Source: a bacterium (GTDB lineage Bacteria; CAIWAD01). Taken from it: a DNA stretch of 64,000 nt. The position numbers were made by a program, and so were the translations under genes. Below, one piece after another: positions 50,559-59,684 of the stretch (positions are counted from its first letter, which is position 1; each line of letters begins with the position of its first letter). A model generated the notes under the pieces. The model had not been told where the DNA came from. It saw only the letters and a list, made by a program, of their open reading frames with translations, and did no database searches. The stretch covers positions 79,270-143,269 of the forward strand of contig JAUXWS010000100.1 in assembly GCA_030685015.1 (NCBI GenBank). The letters run 5' to 3'.

Positions 50559-51413
50559 TCAGCGGAGCAGCTGGGCCACCAGGGAGGGCAGCTGGTTGGC
50601 TTGCGCCTGCATGGCAATGCCCGACTGCATCAGGATCTGGGCCCGGGTGAAGGCCGCCATCTCCTCGGCCATGTCCGCGTCGCGGATCATGCTCTCGGAG
50701 GCGACCGCATTCTCCCGTGAGATCTGCAGGTTCTGGACCGTGGCCTGCAGGCGGGTGACATAGGATCCGATGCGGGTTCGCTCGGTGTCCTTGGTGTCGA
50801 TCACCGCGTCCATCGTGTCGATGGCGCTCTGGGCGGCCGCCGTGTTCAACAGGTTCACGTCGAGCAGGCCCAGACCCGAGGAGGTCATGTCGGCCAGATG
50901 GACGTAGTAGAAGTCCTGGTTGGACACGTTGTAGGTCCCGATGTGCAGCTTGATCCCCTGGCTGCCGGGGCCGACGGCGCCCTCGGCGTAAGTGCCGTCG
51001 ATCAGGTAGAGGCCGTTGTAGTTGGTGACATTGGCGATCCGCGTGATTTCGCTCTTCAACTGCTGGAACTCCGTGTCCAGGTAGCTGCGGTCCAGGCTGG
51101 TCAGGGTGCCGCTGGATGCTTCAATGGACAGGGCCCGCATGCGAATCAGCTTCTCGTCAATGGTCGCCAGGGCTCCTTCGGCGGTGGCCAGCATGTTGAT
51201 GGCGTAGTTGGCGTTGCGTTCCGCCTCGGTCATGCTGGAGATTTGCGCGCGCATCCGCTCTGATACGGCCAGTCCCGCCGGATCGTCCCACGCATAGTTG
51301 ACGCGCAGGCCGGATGAGAGCCGGGTGACCGCCCGATCAAGGGCGTGCTGCGTGTTGGCCAACTGGCGATGAACGCCGATTGCCAACGGATTCTGGTTGA
51401 TTCTCAGACTCAT
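50559..51413 (-). CDS. fliC: Flagellin, copy 1
   Basis: 284 residues: the N-terminal D0/D1 (MSLRINQNPLAIGVHRQLAN, LSSGLRVNYAWDDPAGLAVS) and C-terminal D1/D0 (LQATVQNLQISRENAVASES, AQANQLPSLVAQLLR), with a very short central region (IGTYNVSNQDFYYVHLADM), so the outer D2/D3 domains are almost absent. Its paralogue lies upstream at 51707. Exported by the flagellar type III system to build the filament. Confidence 0.95.
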   Translation of the reverse strand: MSLRINQNPLAIGVHRQLANTQHALDRAVTRLSSGLRVNYAWDDPAGLAVSERMRAQISSMTEAERNANYAINMLATAEGALATIDEKLIRMRALSIEASSGTLTSLDRSYLDTEFQQLKSEITRIANVTNYNGLYLIDGTYAEGAVGPGSQGIKLHIGTYNVSNQDFYYVHLADMTSSGLGLLDVNLLNTAAAQSAIDTMDAVIDTKDTERTRIGSYVTRLQATVQNLQISRENAVASESMIRDADMAEEMAAFTRAQILMQSGIAMQAQANQLPSLVAQLLR

Positions 51414-51460
51414 CAGTCAATCCCCCTTGGATTGCGACCTGCTAAAAGACAAAGTCCACG

Positions 51461-51486
51461 AGCACTCTTCTGCCTTCTGTAATCCA
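51461..51486 (-). promoter_or_regulatory. Conserved leader block upstream of flagellin 1
   Basis: Minus-strand CAGAAGGCAGAAGAGTGC (51478-51461) preceded by CATCCTGGA also occurs upstream of flagellin 2, at 48 and 44 bases from the ATG. No sigma-28 consensus and no sigma-54 GG-N10-GC spacing fits both copies, so it may be a regulator site or mRNA leader motif. Confidence 0.5.
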
Positions 51487-51647
51487 GGATGTCACGAGGT
51501 CCGGCCTTGCCAGGGACTCTCATCCATTCCCTGCGTCTCCGGGCTGCTACCTTTGTCGGGAGAATCAAGAAAAGCTTGAGGGGGCGGGGGCCTGGACTTG
51601 AGCCTGGAAGCGGGCAGGGGGCGATTCTTGGGCCGCAGGCCCGCTCC

Positions 51648-51682
51648 AGTAAACAAAACCGGCGCCCCGCGGGGCGCCGGTC
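51648..51682 (-). terminator. Terminator of flagellin gene 2
   Basis: A near-perfect GC palindrome (ACCGGCGCCCC/GGGGCGCCGGT, 51658-51682), followed on the minus strand by TTTTGTTT, directly after the flagellin 2 stop. Confidence 0.85.
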
Positions 51683-51706
51683 CTCAATCTGCTCCGAGTG
51701 GTTGGA

Positions 51707-52561
51707 TCAGCGCAGCAGACCCGCCACGATGGAGGGCAGGTTGTTGGCTTGCGCCTGCATGGCGATGCCGGCTTGCATCAGAATCTGGGCGCGGGTGAAG
51801 GCCGCCATCTCCTCGGCCATGTCGGCGTCGCGGATGGTGGACTCCGAGGCGACGATGTTCTCCTTGGAGATCTGCAGGTTCTGCACGGTCGCCTGGAGAC
51901 GGGTGACATAGGAGCCGATGCGCGTGCGCTCCGTGTCCTTCACGTTGATGGCCGAATCGAGGGTGTCAATGGCACTCTGGGCGGTGGCGGTGTTCGTCAA
52001 ATCAACGGATGCGAGGCCCAGGCCGCTGGACGTCATGTCTCCCAGGTTCACATAGTAGAAGTCCTGGTCGGAGACGTTGTACGTCCCAATGTGCAGCTTG
52101 ATGCCTTGTCCACCGGGGCCAGCGGCGCCTTCAGCATAGGTTCCGTCGATGAGGTACAGACCGTTGTAGTTCGTCACGTTGGCAATGCGCGTGATCTCGC
52201 TCTTCAGCTGCTGGAACTCCACATCCAGGTAGCTGCGGTCCAGCGAGGTCAGCGTGCCGTTGGACGCCTCAACCGCCAATGCCCTCATGCGGATCAGTTT
52301 CTCGTCGATGACACCCAGGGCGCCTTCCGCCGTCGCCAGCATGTTGATGGCATAGTTGGCGTTGCGCTCGGCCTCGACCATGCTGCTGATCTGGGCGCGC
52401 ATCTTCTCGGAGACGGCCAGTCCTGCCGGATCGTCCCACGCATGGTTGATGCGAAGGCCGGAAGAGAGCCGGGTGACCGCCTGGTCCAGCGAGTACTGGG
52501 TGTTCATCAGTTGCCTGTGAACCCCGATCGCCAGCGGGTTTTGGTTGATTCTCAAGCTCAT
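51707..52561 (-). CDS. fliC2: Flagellin, copy 2
   Basis: 284 residues, same length as copy 1; I count 36 differences (about 87% identical) with no gaps. Differences cluster at 19-27, 84-101 and 185-215, while both ends are nearly invariant. Tandem duplication followed by divergence. The two may mix in one filament or be switched. It has its own leader and terminator, so is separately transcribed. Confidence 0.95.
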   Translation of the reverse strand: MSLRINQNPLAIGVHRQLMNTQYSLDQAVTRLSSGLRINHAWDDPAGLAVSEKMRAQISSMVEAERNANYAINMLATAEGALGVIDEKLIRMRALAVEASNGTLTSLDRSYLDVEFQQLKSEITRIANVTNYNGLYLIDGTYAEGAAGPGGQGIKLHIGTYNVSDQDFYYVNLGDMTSSGLGLASVDLTNTATAQSAIDTLDSAINVKDTERTRIGSYVTRLQATVQNLQISKENIVASESTIRDADMAEEMAAFTRAQILMQAGIAMQAQANNLPSIVAGLLR

Positions 52562-53069
52562 CAGTCACTCCCCTGTTCGGATAGACCTGCTACTACAGTC
52601 CCTTGCACTCTTCTGCCTTCTGCAATTCCAGGATGCTTGAAGCGCCCTCCGCCTGCCGCATCAATGTCTCCCCTTTGCGGCCTGCGGAAATGGGCTGAAC
52701 TTCATTTCGGGAGCTTTCGTGATTTCTGGAGTCCCGCGACGCGCGGCCGCGCTGGCACCCACCCGGAGCGGCCCCTGACCGGCGTTCAGGTCTCCTTGCG
52801 AAGCCGTCAGCTGCAGAACTTTTCCATTGGTGATCATCATGATCCTGGCGAATCGCGACCAACTCCGTTCCCTCTTCAGACCGAGCGGGGGCGGTCGTGA
52901 GGGTCGACTAGGGCCACTTCTGGACTTGGGAAGTTCCAACCTGTTCATGAGCCCGCCGGCGCCCTGCCCGACTTGCTCCAGGTTGGATTCCAGCGGACCA
53001 ATCCATACTCTCGCAAGGCGGTGAAGCGGTGGATACCCCGCGAAACGAATTCAAGCTCAGGTGATTTGC
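52562..53069. other. Divergent intergenic region
   Basis: About 500 bases between flagellin 2 (leftward) and the lipoprotein operon (rightward). It carries the conserved flagellin leader block (minus strand, 52605-52622). A frame at 52593-52862 on the minus strand is low quality and ignored. No other element is recognised. Confidence 0.55.
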
Positions 53070-54326
53070 ATGCGAAAGCGCTGGCTGGCGATCCTGCCGC
53101 TGTTCTGGTCCTGTGCCGACAACCTGCCGGATCCCACCGTGGTGGATCCGGCCCTCAGCGCCATCCACCTGCCCGAGGTGATCGTGGCCGGCTGGCCCGA
53201 GGCCCTGGAGTTCCGCGCCAAGGCCAGTCTCCCGGCGACGGGGGAGTGGCGGGTGGAGCTTCGCGTGAGCGGTCCGGAGCTGCCCACGCCCCTGGATTAC
53301 CTGCTTCTGGACGATGGCGACTACTTGGTCTTGACCGATCCCGGCCCCGGCCAGGAGGCCCAAAGCGGCGACAACGTGGCGGGGGACGGCTGGTTCACCA
53401 CCCGCCTGGCGGCGGATTTCGCCACTGGGCTGGGAAGCTTCACCTTCCGCTTCCGCCTGGTGGGGAACGGCGTGGAGCGTGACTTCCGCCAGGTGACGCG
53501 GGAGCGCCTCGTCAACCGCGCCCCAGAGGTTTTCGCCGTCGAGGCGCCGGCCCTGCTGCCTTCGGGTGGCCATTTCACAGCGACGGCGCGGGCGGCGGAC
53601 CCGGACGGGGCGGAGGATCTGGCCACCGTCCAGTTGCGGCAGACGGGCGGCGGCATGCGCAGCTGGGCCTTCACCCCTGGCGGCGACAGCCTGTGGACGG
53701 TGACAGTGGGGCCGGAGCTGGCCGCCGGGCGGCAGGGCCCGGACACCCTGCGCGTGACGGCGACGGACCGGGTGGGCCACGAGGCCGAGCGCTCGCTGGT
53801 CGTGGACCTGGAGAACGGCCCGCCCGCCCTGGCCGGCGCGGACCTGCAGTTCTACCTGCGCCTGGGCAACGGCGGCTACCAGCCGCTCGACACGGGGGAC
53901 ACCATCCACCTGTTCGTGCCCAGCACCGACCCGGCTGACTCCAACATCTATCTGATGACGATCCCCGCCTTCGATCCCCAGACCCTGGCCGACATCAGGG
54001 AGGTCACCTGGGAGATCACGGCTATGGACAATCCGGCCCAGACCCTGACCCAGTCCATGTCGGATCCAACGGGTGACGGGATCTATCAGGCGGGCATCAC
54101 TCTGGCGGGTCGACCGGTGCCTTACCAGTACACCATGTATTTCCTGCGCTTCCTGGCTTATGATCAATTCCACGTGTCTCCCCTGGAGGAACGTTTCATC
54201 CGTATCCACAACCTGAACGAAGCTCCGGGGCAGCCGGATGCTTGGCCGGCCGGGCTGCGGAGCGAGGGCATGGCCCTGCGGCCCCTGCCCCATGTCTGGC
54301 GCGTCAGCGCGGAGGCGCTCCGATGA
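53070..54326 (+). CDS. Lipoprotein with repeated Ig-like domains
   Basis: 418 residues from ATG 53070. Lipobox LAILPLFWSCADN. Beta-sandwich repeats follow (EWRVELRVSGPELPTPLDYL, PSGGHFTATARAADPDGAED, AGRQGPDTLRVTATDRVGHE). The stop overlaps the next start (ATGA), so it is co-translated with the propeller protein. It is probably an outer-membrane or surface structural protein. Confidence 0.75.
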   Translation: MRKRWLAILPLFWSCADNLPDPTVVDPALSAIHLPEVIVAGWPEALEFRAKASLPATGEWRVELRVSGPELPTPLDYLLLDDGDYLVLTDPGPGQEAQSGDNVAGDGWFTTRLAADFATGLGSFTFRFRLVGNGVERDFRQVTRERLVNRAPEVFAVEAPALLPSGGHFTATARAADPDGAEDLATVQLRQTGGGMRSWAFTPGGDSLWTVTVGPELAAGRQGPDTLRVTATDRVGHEAERSLVVDLENGPPALAGADLQFYLRLGNGGYQPLDTGDTIHLFVPSTDPADSNIYLMTIPAFDPQTLADIREVTWEITAMDNPAQTLTQSMSDPTGDGIYQAGITLAGRPVPYQYTMYFLRFLAYDQFHVSPLEERFIRIHNLNEAPGQPDAWPAGLRSEGMALRPLPHVWRVSAEALR

Positions 54327-55900
54327 AGCGCGCCATGTTGGTCCTTGTGCTGGCGGCCGCCTCCTTCGCCGCGTTGCCGGAGGCCCGCCTCTCCTTGCGG
54401 CCCGGCGAGTTGGGCGGCCTCTTCGACCAGTCGCCCCATCCGCCCTTCCCCGGCATGGTGAGCAACTCCATCACGCAAATGCGCCTGGTGGTGGAGGGCG
54501 CGGACACCCTGCTCTACGGCGCCAACAGCTTCGGCGTGCTGCGCTCCACCGACTTCGGCGCAAGCTTCGTCACCTTCACCGACAGCAGCGGCGTGGGACG
54601 GGGCGGCGTCTCCGGCCTGGCGGCCGGTCCCGGCCTGCTGGCCGCCGCCACGGTGGTGGACACCTCCATCGCCAACGTGCAGGGGGCCGGCACGGGGATC
54701 GGTTTCAGCCAGGACCGAGGCGGCACCTGGACCTGGCTGCCCCAGCCCATCGACGAGGTCTTCGACACCAGCATCGACCCACGCCAGTGGATCGCCACCG
54801 ACTGCGAGACGGGGGACAGCCTGCACTGGCTGATCGAGCTGCCCAACCGCACGCCGGTGGAGAACATCACCTGGGGCCTGGCCCTGGAGGGCGACAGCGC
54901 CATCTGGGCCGCCAGTTTCGCCGGAGGCTTCCGTCGCTACAGCCTCGCCACGGAGTGCTGGCGCCTCTTCGTGCCGGACCGCGAACGCTTCCAGCCCGTG
55001 ACCCACCTCAACCACCGCGCCTTCAGCGTCCTCGCCAGCGTGAACGGCGTCTGGGCGGGCAGCGCGGGCGGCCTCAACTTCCTGCCCTGGGACAGCCTGC
55101 ACGCCCCCGGCGACAACCGGCTGGGCCGCGGCTGGCGCCGCTTCGACTTCCAGCATCCGCAGCTGGACGGCAGCCCCACCATCACGGGCAACTGGGTGGT
55201 GACGATGGAGCAGAACCTGCTGCCCGACGGCCGCGACGAGATCTGGGTGGCGGGCTGGGCCACCTTCGCCAGCGTGGGCGACTACTACGGCCTCAGCTGG
55301 ACGGGCGACGACGGCGCCAGCTGGACCGAGGTGGAGGACCTGCGCGGGGTGAAGATCTGGGACCTGGCCTTCGACGGCGAGGACGTGTGGGTGGCCAGCG
55401 ACACGGGCCTCTGGAAATCCAACCGGCGCGGCGCGGCGGGCAGCTGGTCCAACTACGGCCAGCTTCGCGACGGGCAGACGGGCCGCTTGATGCTCAGCCC
55501 CACGGTCTACGCCGTCGAGGTGGTGGGCGGCCGCTTGCTGGTGGGAACGCCGCGAGGGCTGTTCAGCAGCGGCGACCGCGGCAACACGTGGACCAGCACG
55601 CATCACGAGCCCTCCGGCCCCCGCTTCTTCCCCAACCCCTTCTCGCCCCGCGTCCACGGCGCGGCCACCCTGGCGGTGAAGGCGGAGCGGGCGGGCGGCG
55701 CCAGCATCCGCATCTATGATTTCGCCATGGATCTCGTGAAGTCGGTGGCGGACGGTGTGGCTGTCCCCGCCGGCCAGAGTGTCGAGTTCTACTGGGACGG
55801 CACCAACCGCCGCGGCGATCTGGCGGCCAACGGTGTGTACTTCTATCTGGTGGAGGCCCCCGGCATCTCGACCTGGGGCAAGTTGATGGTGGTGAAATGA
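54323..55900 (+). CDS. Beta-propeller secreted protein with FlgD-like C-terminal domain
   Basis: 525 residues from ATG 54323. Signal peptide (AMLVLVLAAASFAALPEA); repeated propeller-type blades (FGVLRSTDFGASFVTF, GIGFSQDRGGTWTWLP, YGLSWTGDDGASWTEVEDLR, RGLFSSGDRGNTWTST); then FFPNPFSPRVHGAATLAVKA and a FlgD-like Ig end (FYWDGTNRRGDLAANGVYFY). Such tails are common in T9SS-linked phyla. It is coupled on both sides by ATGA. Confidence 0.82.
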   Translation: MKRAMLVLVLAAASFAALPEARLSLRPGELGGLFDQSPHPPFPGMVSNSITQMRLVVEGADTLLYGANSFGVLRSTDFGASFVTFTDSSGVGRGGVSGLAAGPGLLAAATVVDTSIANVQGAGTGIGFSQDRGGTWTWLPQPIDEVFDTSIDPRQWIATDCETGDSLHWLIELPNRTPVENITWGLALEGDSAIWAASFAGGFRRYSLATECWRLFVPDRERFQPVTHLNHRAFSVLASVNGVWAGSAGGLNFLPWDSLHAPGDNRLGRGWRRFDFQHPQLDGSPTITGNWVVTMEQNLLPDGRDEIWVAGWATFASVGDYYGLSWTGDDGASWTEVEDLRGVKIWDLAFDGEDVWVASDTGLWKSNRRGAAGSWSNYGQLRDGQTGRLMLSPTVYAVEVVGGRLLVGTPRGLFSSGDRGNTWTSTHHEPSGPRFFPNPFSPRVHGAATLAVKAERAGGASIRIYDFAMDLVKSVADGVAVPAGQSVEFYWDGTNRRGDLAANGVYFYLVEAPGISTWGKLMVVK

Positions 55901-56889
55901 TGCGCGCCCGCCCCTGGATCCTGCCGGGCCTGGCCTCCCTGGCGCTGGGCGGCCTGCTGGCCTCGCCCAACCCCGCGGCGGCCGACGAGAACAGCAACGG
56001 CGGCACGGCGGGGGCCCTGCGCCGCGTGGGGCACTCCGCCGCCCTGATGGCCTTGGGCAACGCCGGGGCGGCCTATCCGCTCTCCGCCGAATCGCGCCTG
56101 GTCAATCCGGCCCTCATCGGCTGGTGGCGCACGCGCCAGGCCAACCTGGACTGGCACAAGCTTTCCCTGGACCGCGACCTGGTGGGCGTCCACCTGCTGT
56201 GGCCCCTGCAACCCATGGGCGCTTTCGGGCTCAGCTTCCAGCGCGCCGCCGTGGACGGCATTCCCGAGACCACCACCTGGGGCGAGCCCACCGGACGCAG
56301 CCTGGAAGCATCGGACAACCTCTTCAGCTTCGGCGTGGCGCTCAACCCATCGCGCTTTCTGGCGCTGGGCGTGAACATGAGCATCCTTACCAGCGGCTTC
56401 TCCGGCATGGACGAGGGGAGCACCGAACTGAAGGAGACCACCGCCGCCTTCGACCTGGGCTTCTCCGTGCGACCCCGCTCCAACCTGTGGGCCGGCCTCA
56501 GCGTGCAGAACCTGGGCGGCTCCCTGGCCTGGGACTCCAGCACCCTCTGGGGATCCGGCCGGGGCGGCTCCAGCGAGGACGATCTGCCCGTCCTCCTCAC
56601 GGTGGGGCTGGGCGGCGAGTTCATCCACGACCGTCTTCTGCTTGTGCTGGATTACGAGGCGAGCGACGTGGACGCCTGGGACCTGCGCGGCGGCCTGGAG
56701 TGGCGCAGCCCCCCCGGCGAAATGGGCAGTTGGGCCCTGCGGGCGGGCTGGGACGACGGTTCGCCGGCCCTCGGGCTGGGCTTCGCCTGGCCCTTCGACC
56801 GCTTCGAGGCGGGTTTGGACTACGCTGTCACCTTCCACGAGAACGATCCGGACGAGATCCATGTCATCACATGGCGGGTGACTTTCTGA
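55897..56889 (+). CDS. PorV/PorQ-like outer-membrane beta-barrel protein 1
   Basis: 330 residues. Signal peptide (ILPGLASLALGGLLASPNPA A), SAALMALGNAGAAYPLSAES...VNPALIGWW near the start is the PorV/UPF0164-type motif (GxxAxAxxxxxxxNPA), then alternating barrel strands. PorV-family proteins shuttle or anchor T9SS substrates, so the partner may be the FlgD-tailed protein made just upstream. Confidence 0.8.
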   Translation: MMRARPWILPGLASLALGGLLASPNPAAADENSNGGTAGALRRVGHSAALMALGNAGAAYPLSAESRLVNPALIGWWRTRQANLDWHKLSLDRDLVGVHLLWPLQPMGAFGLSFQRAAVDGIPETTTWGEPTGRSLEASDNLFSFGVALNPSRFLALGVNMSILTSGFSGMDEGSTELKETTAAFDLGFSVRPRSNLWAGLSVQNLGGSLAWDSSTLWGSGRGGSSEDDLPVLLTVGLGGEFIHDRLLLVLDYEASDVDAWDLRGGLEWRSPPGEMGSWALRAGWDDGSPALGLGFAWPFDRFEAGLDYAVTFHENDPDEIHVITWRVTF

Positions 56890-56974
56890 CACGTGCGTTC
56901 CATCGGGGGATCCCGGCCATGCACCGCGACAGGGCCCGTGGTCGCCGACAGGTTGTTGGGGGAGGTGCTTGCCC

Positions 56975-57877
56975 ATGCGTGGATTCGCCGTCTCACTGGC
57001 TCTGACGCTGGCCGGCGCCGGCCTGGCGCAGGGCGCCACCGGGCTGGCCTTTCTCAAGATCTGCCCGGACGCCGCCTCCTCGGCCCTGGGCGAGAATGGC
57101 GCCGTGGGCTGGCGGGACGCGCTCAGCCCCGTGCGCAACCCGGCCCTGGCCCCGCCCGACGAGCTGACCCATCTCGCCATCACCCGCTCGGACTGGATCT
57201 TCGAGTCCGACTACCTGGCCCTGGCCTTCCGCTCATCCTTCAGGACCTGGTCCTGGGGGGCCGACCTGCGCGTGCTCAGCTCCGACAACTTCGAGCTGCG
57301 GGATGGTCCCAATCCCGATCCCACCGGCGAGTTCCGCCTGGACGACCTGGCGGTCGGCCTCTCCCTCTCCGTCCCGCTCAAGGAGAATCTGCGGGCCGGG
57401 GCGGCCCTGCGCCGCATCCAGGAAAAAATGTACAACGAGAACTCGCGGGGCTGGACCGGGGATCTGGGCCTGCGCTGGGAGCGTCGCCGCGAGGTGGGGC
57501 GCCTGGTCGCCGTGTCGGCCACGGCACGCAACCTGGGCTACTCGTCGGACTTCGTGAACGAGGCGCCCGATCCGCCCCGCACCCTGGGCCTGGGCGCCGA
57601 ATGGCAGGGCGAACTGCCCCTGGGCGGGTGGAGCGGCGGCCTGCAGGCCGAGCTGCGCCATTTGCAGGATGACGGGAGCCATCTCCATCTTGGCGCCGAG
57701 GCCATGCCGGTGGCCGGCCTGACCCTGCGCGGCGGCTGGATGAGCGGCTACGAGGAGCGGGGCTCCACCCTGGGAGTGGGTTTCGCTTGGCGCAACCTGC
57801 GGCTGGATTACGCCTGGCTGCCCTTCTCGAGCGCCCTGGCCGATGTCCACCGCTTCACTTTCTCCTTCGCTTTGTGA
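56975..57877 (+). CDS. PorV/PorQ-like outer-membrane beta-barrel protein 2
   Basis: 300 residues from ATG 56975 (GGGGAGGTGC). Signal peptide (FAVSLALTLAGAGLAQGATG), SSALGENGAVGWRDALSPVR with NPALAPPDELTHL in the usual place, then barrel strands (SFRTWSWGADLRVLSSDNFE, GVGFAWRNLRLDYAWLPFSS) and a terminal aromatic signature (FSFAL). A diverged companion of the preceding protein. Confidence 0.8.
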   Translation: MRGFAVSLALTLAGAGLAQGATGLAFLKICPDAASSALGENGAVGWRDALSPVRNPALAPPDELTHLAITRSDWIFESDYLALAFRSSFRTWSWGADLRVLSSDNFELRDGPNPDPTGEFRLDDLAVGLSLSVPLKENLRAGAALRRIQEKMYNENSRGWTGDLGLRWERRREVGRLVAVSATARNLGYSSDFVNEAPDPPRTLGLGAEWQGELPLGGWSGGLQAELRHLQDDGSHLHLGAEAMPVAGLTLRGGWMSGYEERGSTLGVGFAWRNLRLDYAWLPFSSALADVHRFTFSFAL

Positions 57878-57940
57878 CACCGGCCGGGCCATCCGGCGGT
57901 GCGATAGATGCAGCCTCATCAGTTTCAAGGAGACCGCGAC

Positions 57941-59056
57941 ATGGCCAAGTACCGCATCGCCTGGTTGCCCGGGGACGGCGTGGGCAACGACGTGATGGAC
58001 GCCACCCGGCCCGTCCTCCAGGCCCTGGGCTTCGAGGCAGAATACATCCACGGGGACATCGGCTGGGAGTTCTGGTGCCGGGAGGGCAACCCCCTGCCCG
58101 ACCGCACGCTGGAGGTGCTGCGCTCCACCGACGCCGCCCTCTTCGGGGCCATCACCTCCAAGCCCAAGGAGGAGGCGGTGGAGGAGCTGGCGTCGGAACT
58201 GCGCGGCAAGGGCTACGACTACTTCAGCCCCATCGTCCGCCTGCGCCAGGAGTTCAACCTCCACACCAACCTGCGTCCCTGCAAGGCCTATCCGGGCAAT
58301 CCGCTCAACTACAAGGAAGGCATCGACCTGGTGATCTTCCGCGAGAACACGGAAGGCAGCTACGGCGGCGTGGAGTTCCATCCGCTGCCCCAGCAGGTCT
58401 ACGATGCGCTCTGCCTCAACCCGAAAATGAAGAAGTTCGGCGCCTTCGACCTGGCGGACATCGCCCTCTCCACGCGCATCATGACGCGGCAGGGTTGCCG
58501 GCGCATCGTCAAAGCCGCCTTCGACTACGCCCGCACGTACGGCCGCAAGAGCGTGACCGTCGTCGAGAAGCCCAACGTCCTGCGCGAGACGGGCGGCCTC
58601 ATGATCCGCGAGGCCCGCAAGGTGGCGGCCGACTACCCGGAGATCCAGCTCTGGGAGACCAACATCGACGCGCAGTGCATGTGGCTGCTGAAGAATCCCT
58701 TCGACTATGACGTGCTGGTGGCCGAGAACATGTTCGGCGACATCATCAGCGACCTGGGCGCCCAACTGGTGGGCGGCCTGGGCTTTGCCGCCAGCGGCAA
58801 CATCGGCGACAACTACGCCGTCTTCGAGCCCACCCACGGCAGCGCCCCGAAGTATTTCGGGCAGAACAAGGTCAACCCCATGGCCATGTTCCTCACGGCC
58901 AAGATGATGCTGGAGTGGCTGGGCGAGAAGCCCATGGCCGACCGGCTGGAGGCCGCCATCGCCGCCGTGCTGAAGGAGGGGAAGGCCCGCACCTACGACA
59001 TGGGCGGCACGACGGGGACGCAGGAGATGGGCGAGGCCGTCATCGCCAAGCTGTAG
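57941..59056 (+). CDS. Isocitrate/isopropylmalate dehydrogenase family enzyme
   Basis: 371 residues from ATG 57941 (AAGGAGACCGCGAC). WLPGDGVGNDVM at the N-terminus, the substrate arginines in IVRLRQEFNLHTNLRPCK, FRENTEGSYGG, NMFGDIISDLGAQLVGGLG for metal (Asp), and EPTHGSAPKYFGQNKVNPMA for the cofactor. NAD or NADP isocitrate, isopropylmalate and homoisocitrate enzymes share this fold; no leuB neighbours are present, so isocitrate-type use is favoured. Confidence 0.88.
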   Translation: MAKYRIAWLPGDGVGNDVMDATRPVLQALGFEAEYIHGDIGWEFWCREGNPLPDRTLEVLRSTDAALFGAITSKPKEEAVEELASELRGKGYDYFSPIVRLRQEFNLHTNLRPCKAYPGNPLNYKEGIDLVIFRENTEGSYGGVEFHPLPQQVYDALCLNPKMKKFGAFDLADIALSTRIMTRQGCRRIVKAAFDYARTYGRKSVTVVEKPNVLRETGGLMIREARKVAADYPEIQLWETNIDAQCMWLLKNPFDYDVLVAENMFGDIISDLGAQLVGGLGFAASGNIGDNYAVFEPTHGSAPKYFGQNKVNPMAMFLTAKMMLEWLGEKPMADRLEAAIAAVLKEGKARTYDMGGTTGTQEMGEAVIAKL

Positions 59057-59063
59057 GACCGGC

Positions 59064-59684
59064 GTGACACGGATCGACACGACATCCGAGGGGAGCGGAA
59101 GGCGGGGCAACCTCCTTCCGCTTCGTCTTTTCCTGGCCACCGCGCTGGCCGGTTGCGCCCTCTTCGAGCCCCGCGACAGCCAGCAGCCCGACGACGGCGA
59201 CCACCTCGCCTGGCGGCCCCCCATCAGCCCCGACGCCGTGCTGGCCAACCTGGCCACGGTGGTGGCGGCCCTGGAGCCCGTTGTCTACGGGGAACTGCTG
59301 GCGGACAGCGGCTGGACGCGGCCTTTCCGTTTTGTGGCGGATCCGGCCGTGGCCGGCCAGGGCCTGAGCTGGGGTCTGGACGAGGAGCTGGCCGCCTGGC
59401 AGCGTTTCTGCGACCATTACGAGGCTCTCCAGGCGCGGCCCTCCCTGCACCTCCTGCGCACGGACTCGCTCACGGCGGGGGATTCCGCCTCTTACACGGC
59501 CGACTACCGCCTGGCGCTGCCCGCCTCGGCGGGTCGCTCCGACGAGGCCTGGGCCGGCACCCTGCGCCTGGGCCTCTCGCGCAACCTGCTCAACGGCGAC
59601 TGGGCCATCCATCGCTGGGAGGATTGGGGCGCCGACAGCCTGCCCTCCTGGACGCAGCTCAAGCAGGTCTTCCTGTGGCCATGA
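59064..59684 (+). CDS. Small lipoprotein A
   Basis: 206 residues from GTG 59064. Lipobox LFLATALAGCALF. The mature part is a mixed alpha-beta domain (VVAALEPVVYGELLADSGWT, SYTADYRLALPASAGRSDEA, NGDWAIHRWEDWG) like NTF2/SnoaL-type or DUF-type folds, where the tail RWEDW is typical of such cone domains. Its stop overlaps the next start. Similar in plan to the next gene. Function unknown. Confidence 0.65.
   Translation: MTRIDTTSEGSGRRGNLLPLRLFLATALAGCALFEPRDSQQPDDGDHLAWRPPISPDAVLANLATVVAALEPVVYGELLADSGWTRPFRFVADPAVAGQGLSWGLDEELAAWQRFCDHYEALQARPSLHLLRTDSLTAGDSASYTADYRLALPASAGRSDEAWAGTLRLGLSRNLLNGDWAIHRWEDWGADSLPSWTQLKQVFLWP

Noticed and set aside
57233-59257. 674-residue minus-strand frame opposite the PorV-like and dehydrogenase genes
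   Set aside because: The dehydrogenase on the plus strand is unambiguous; the antisense product is low complexity.
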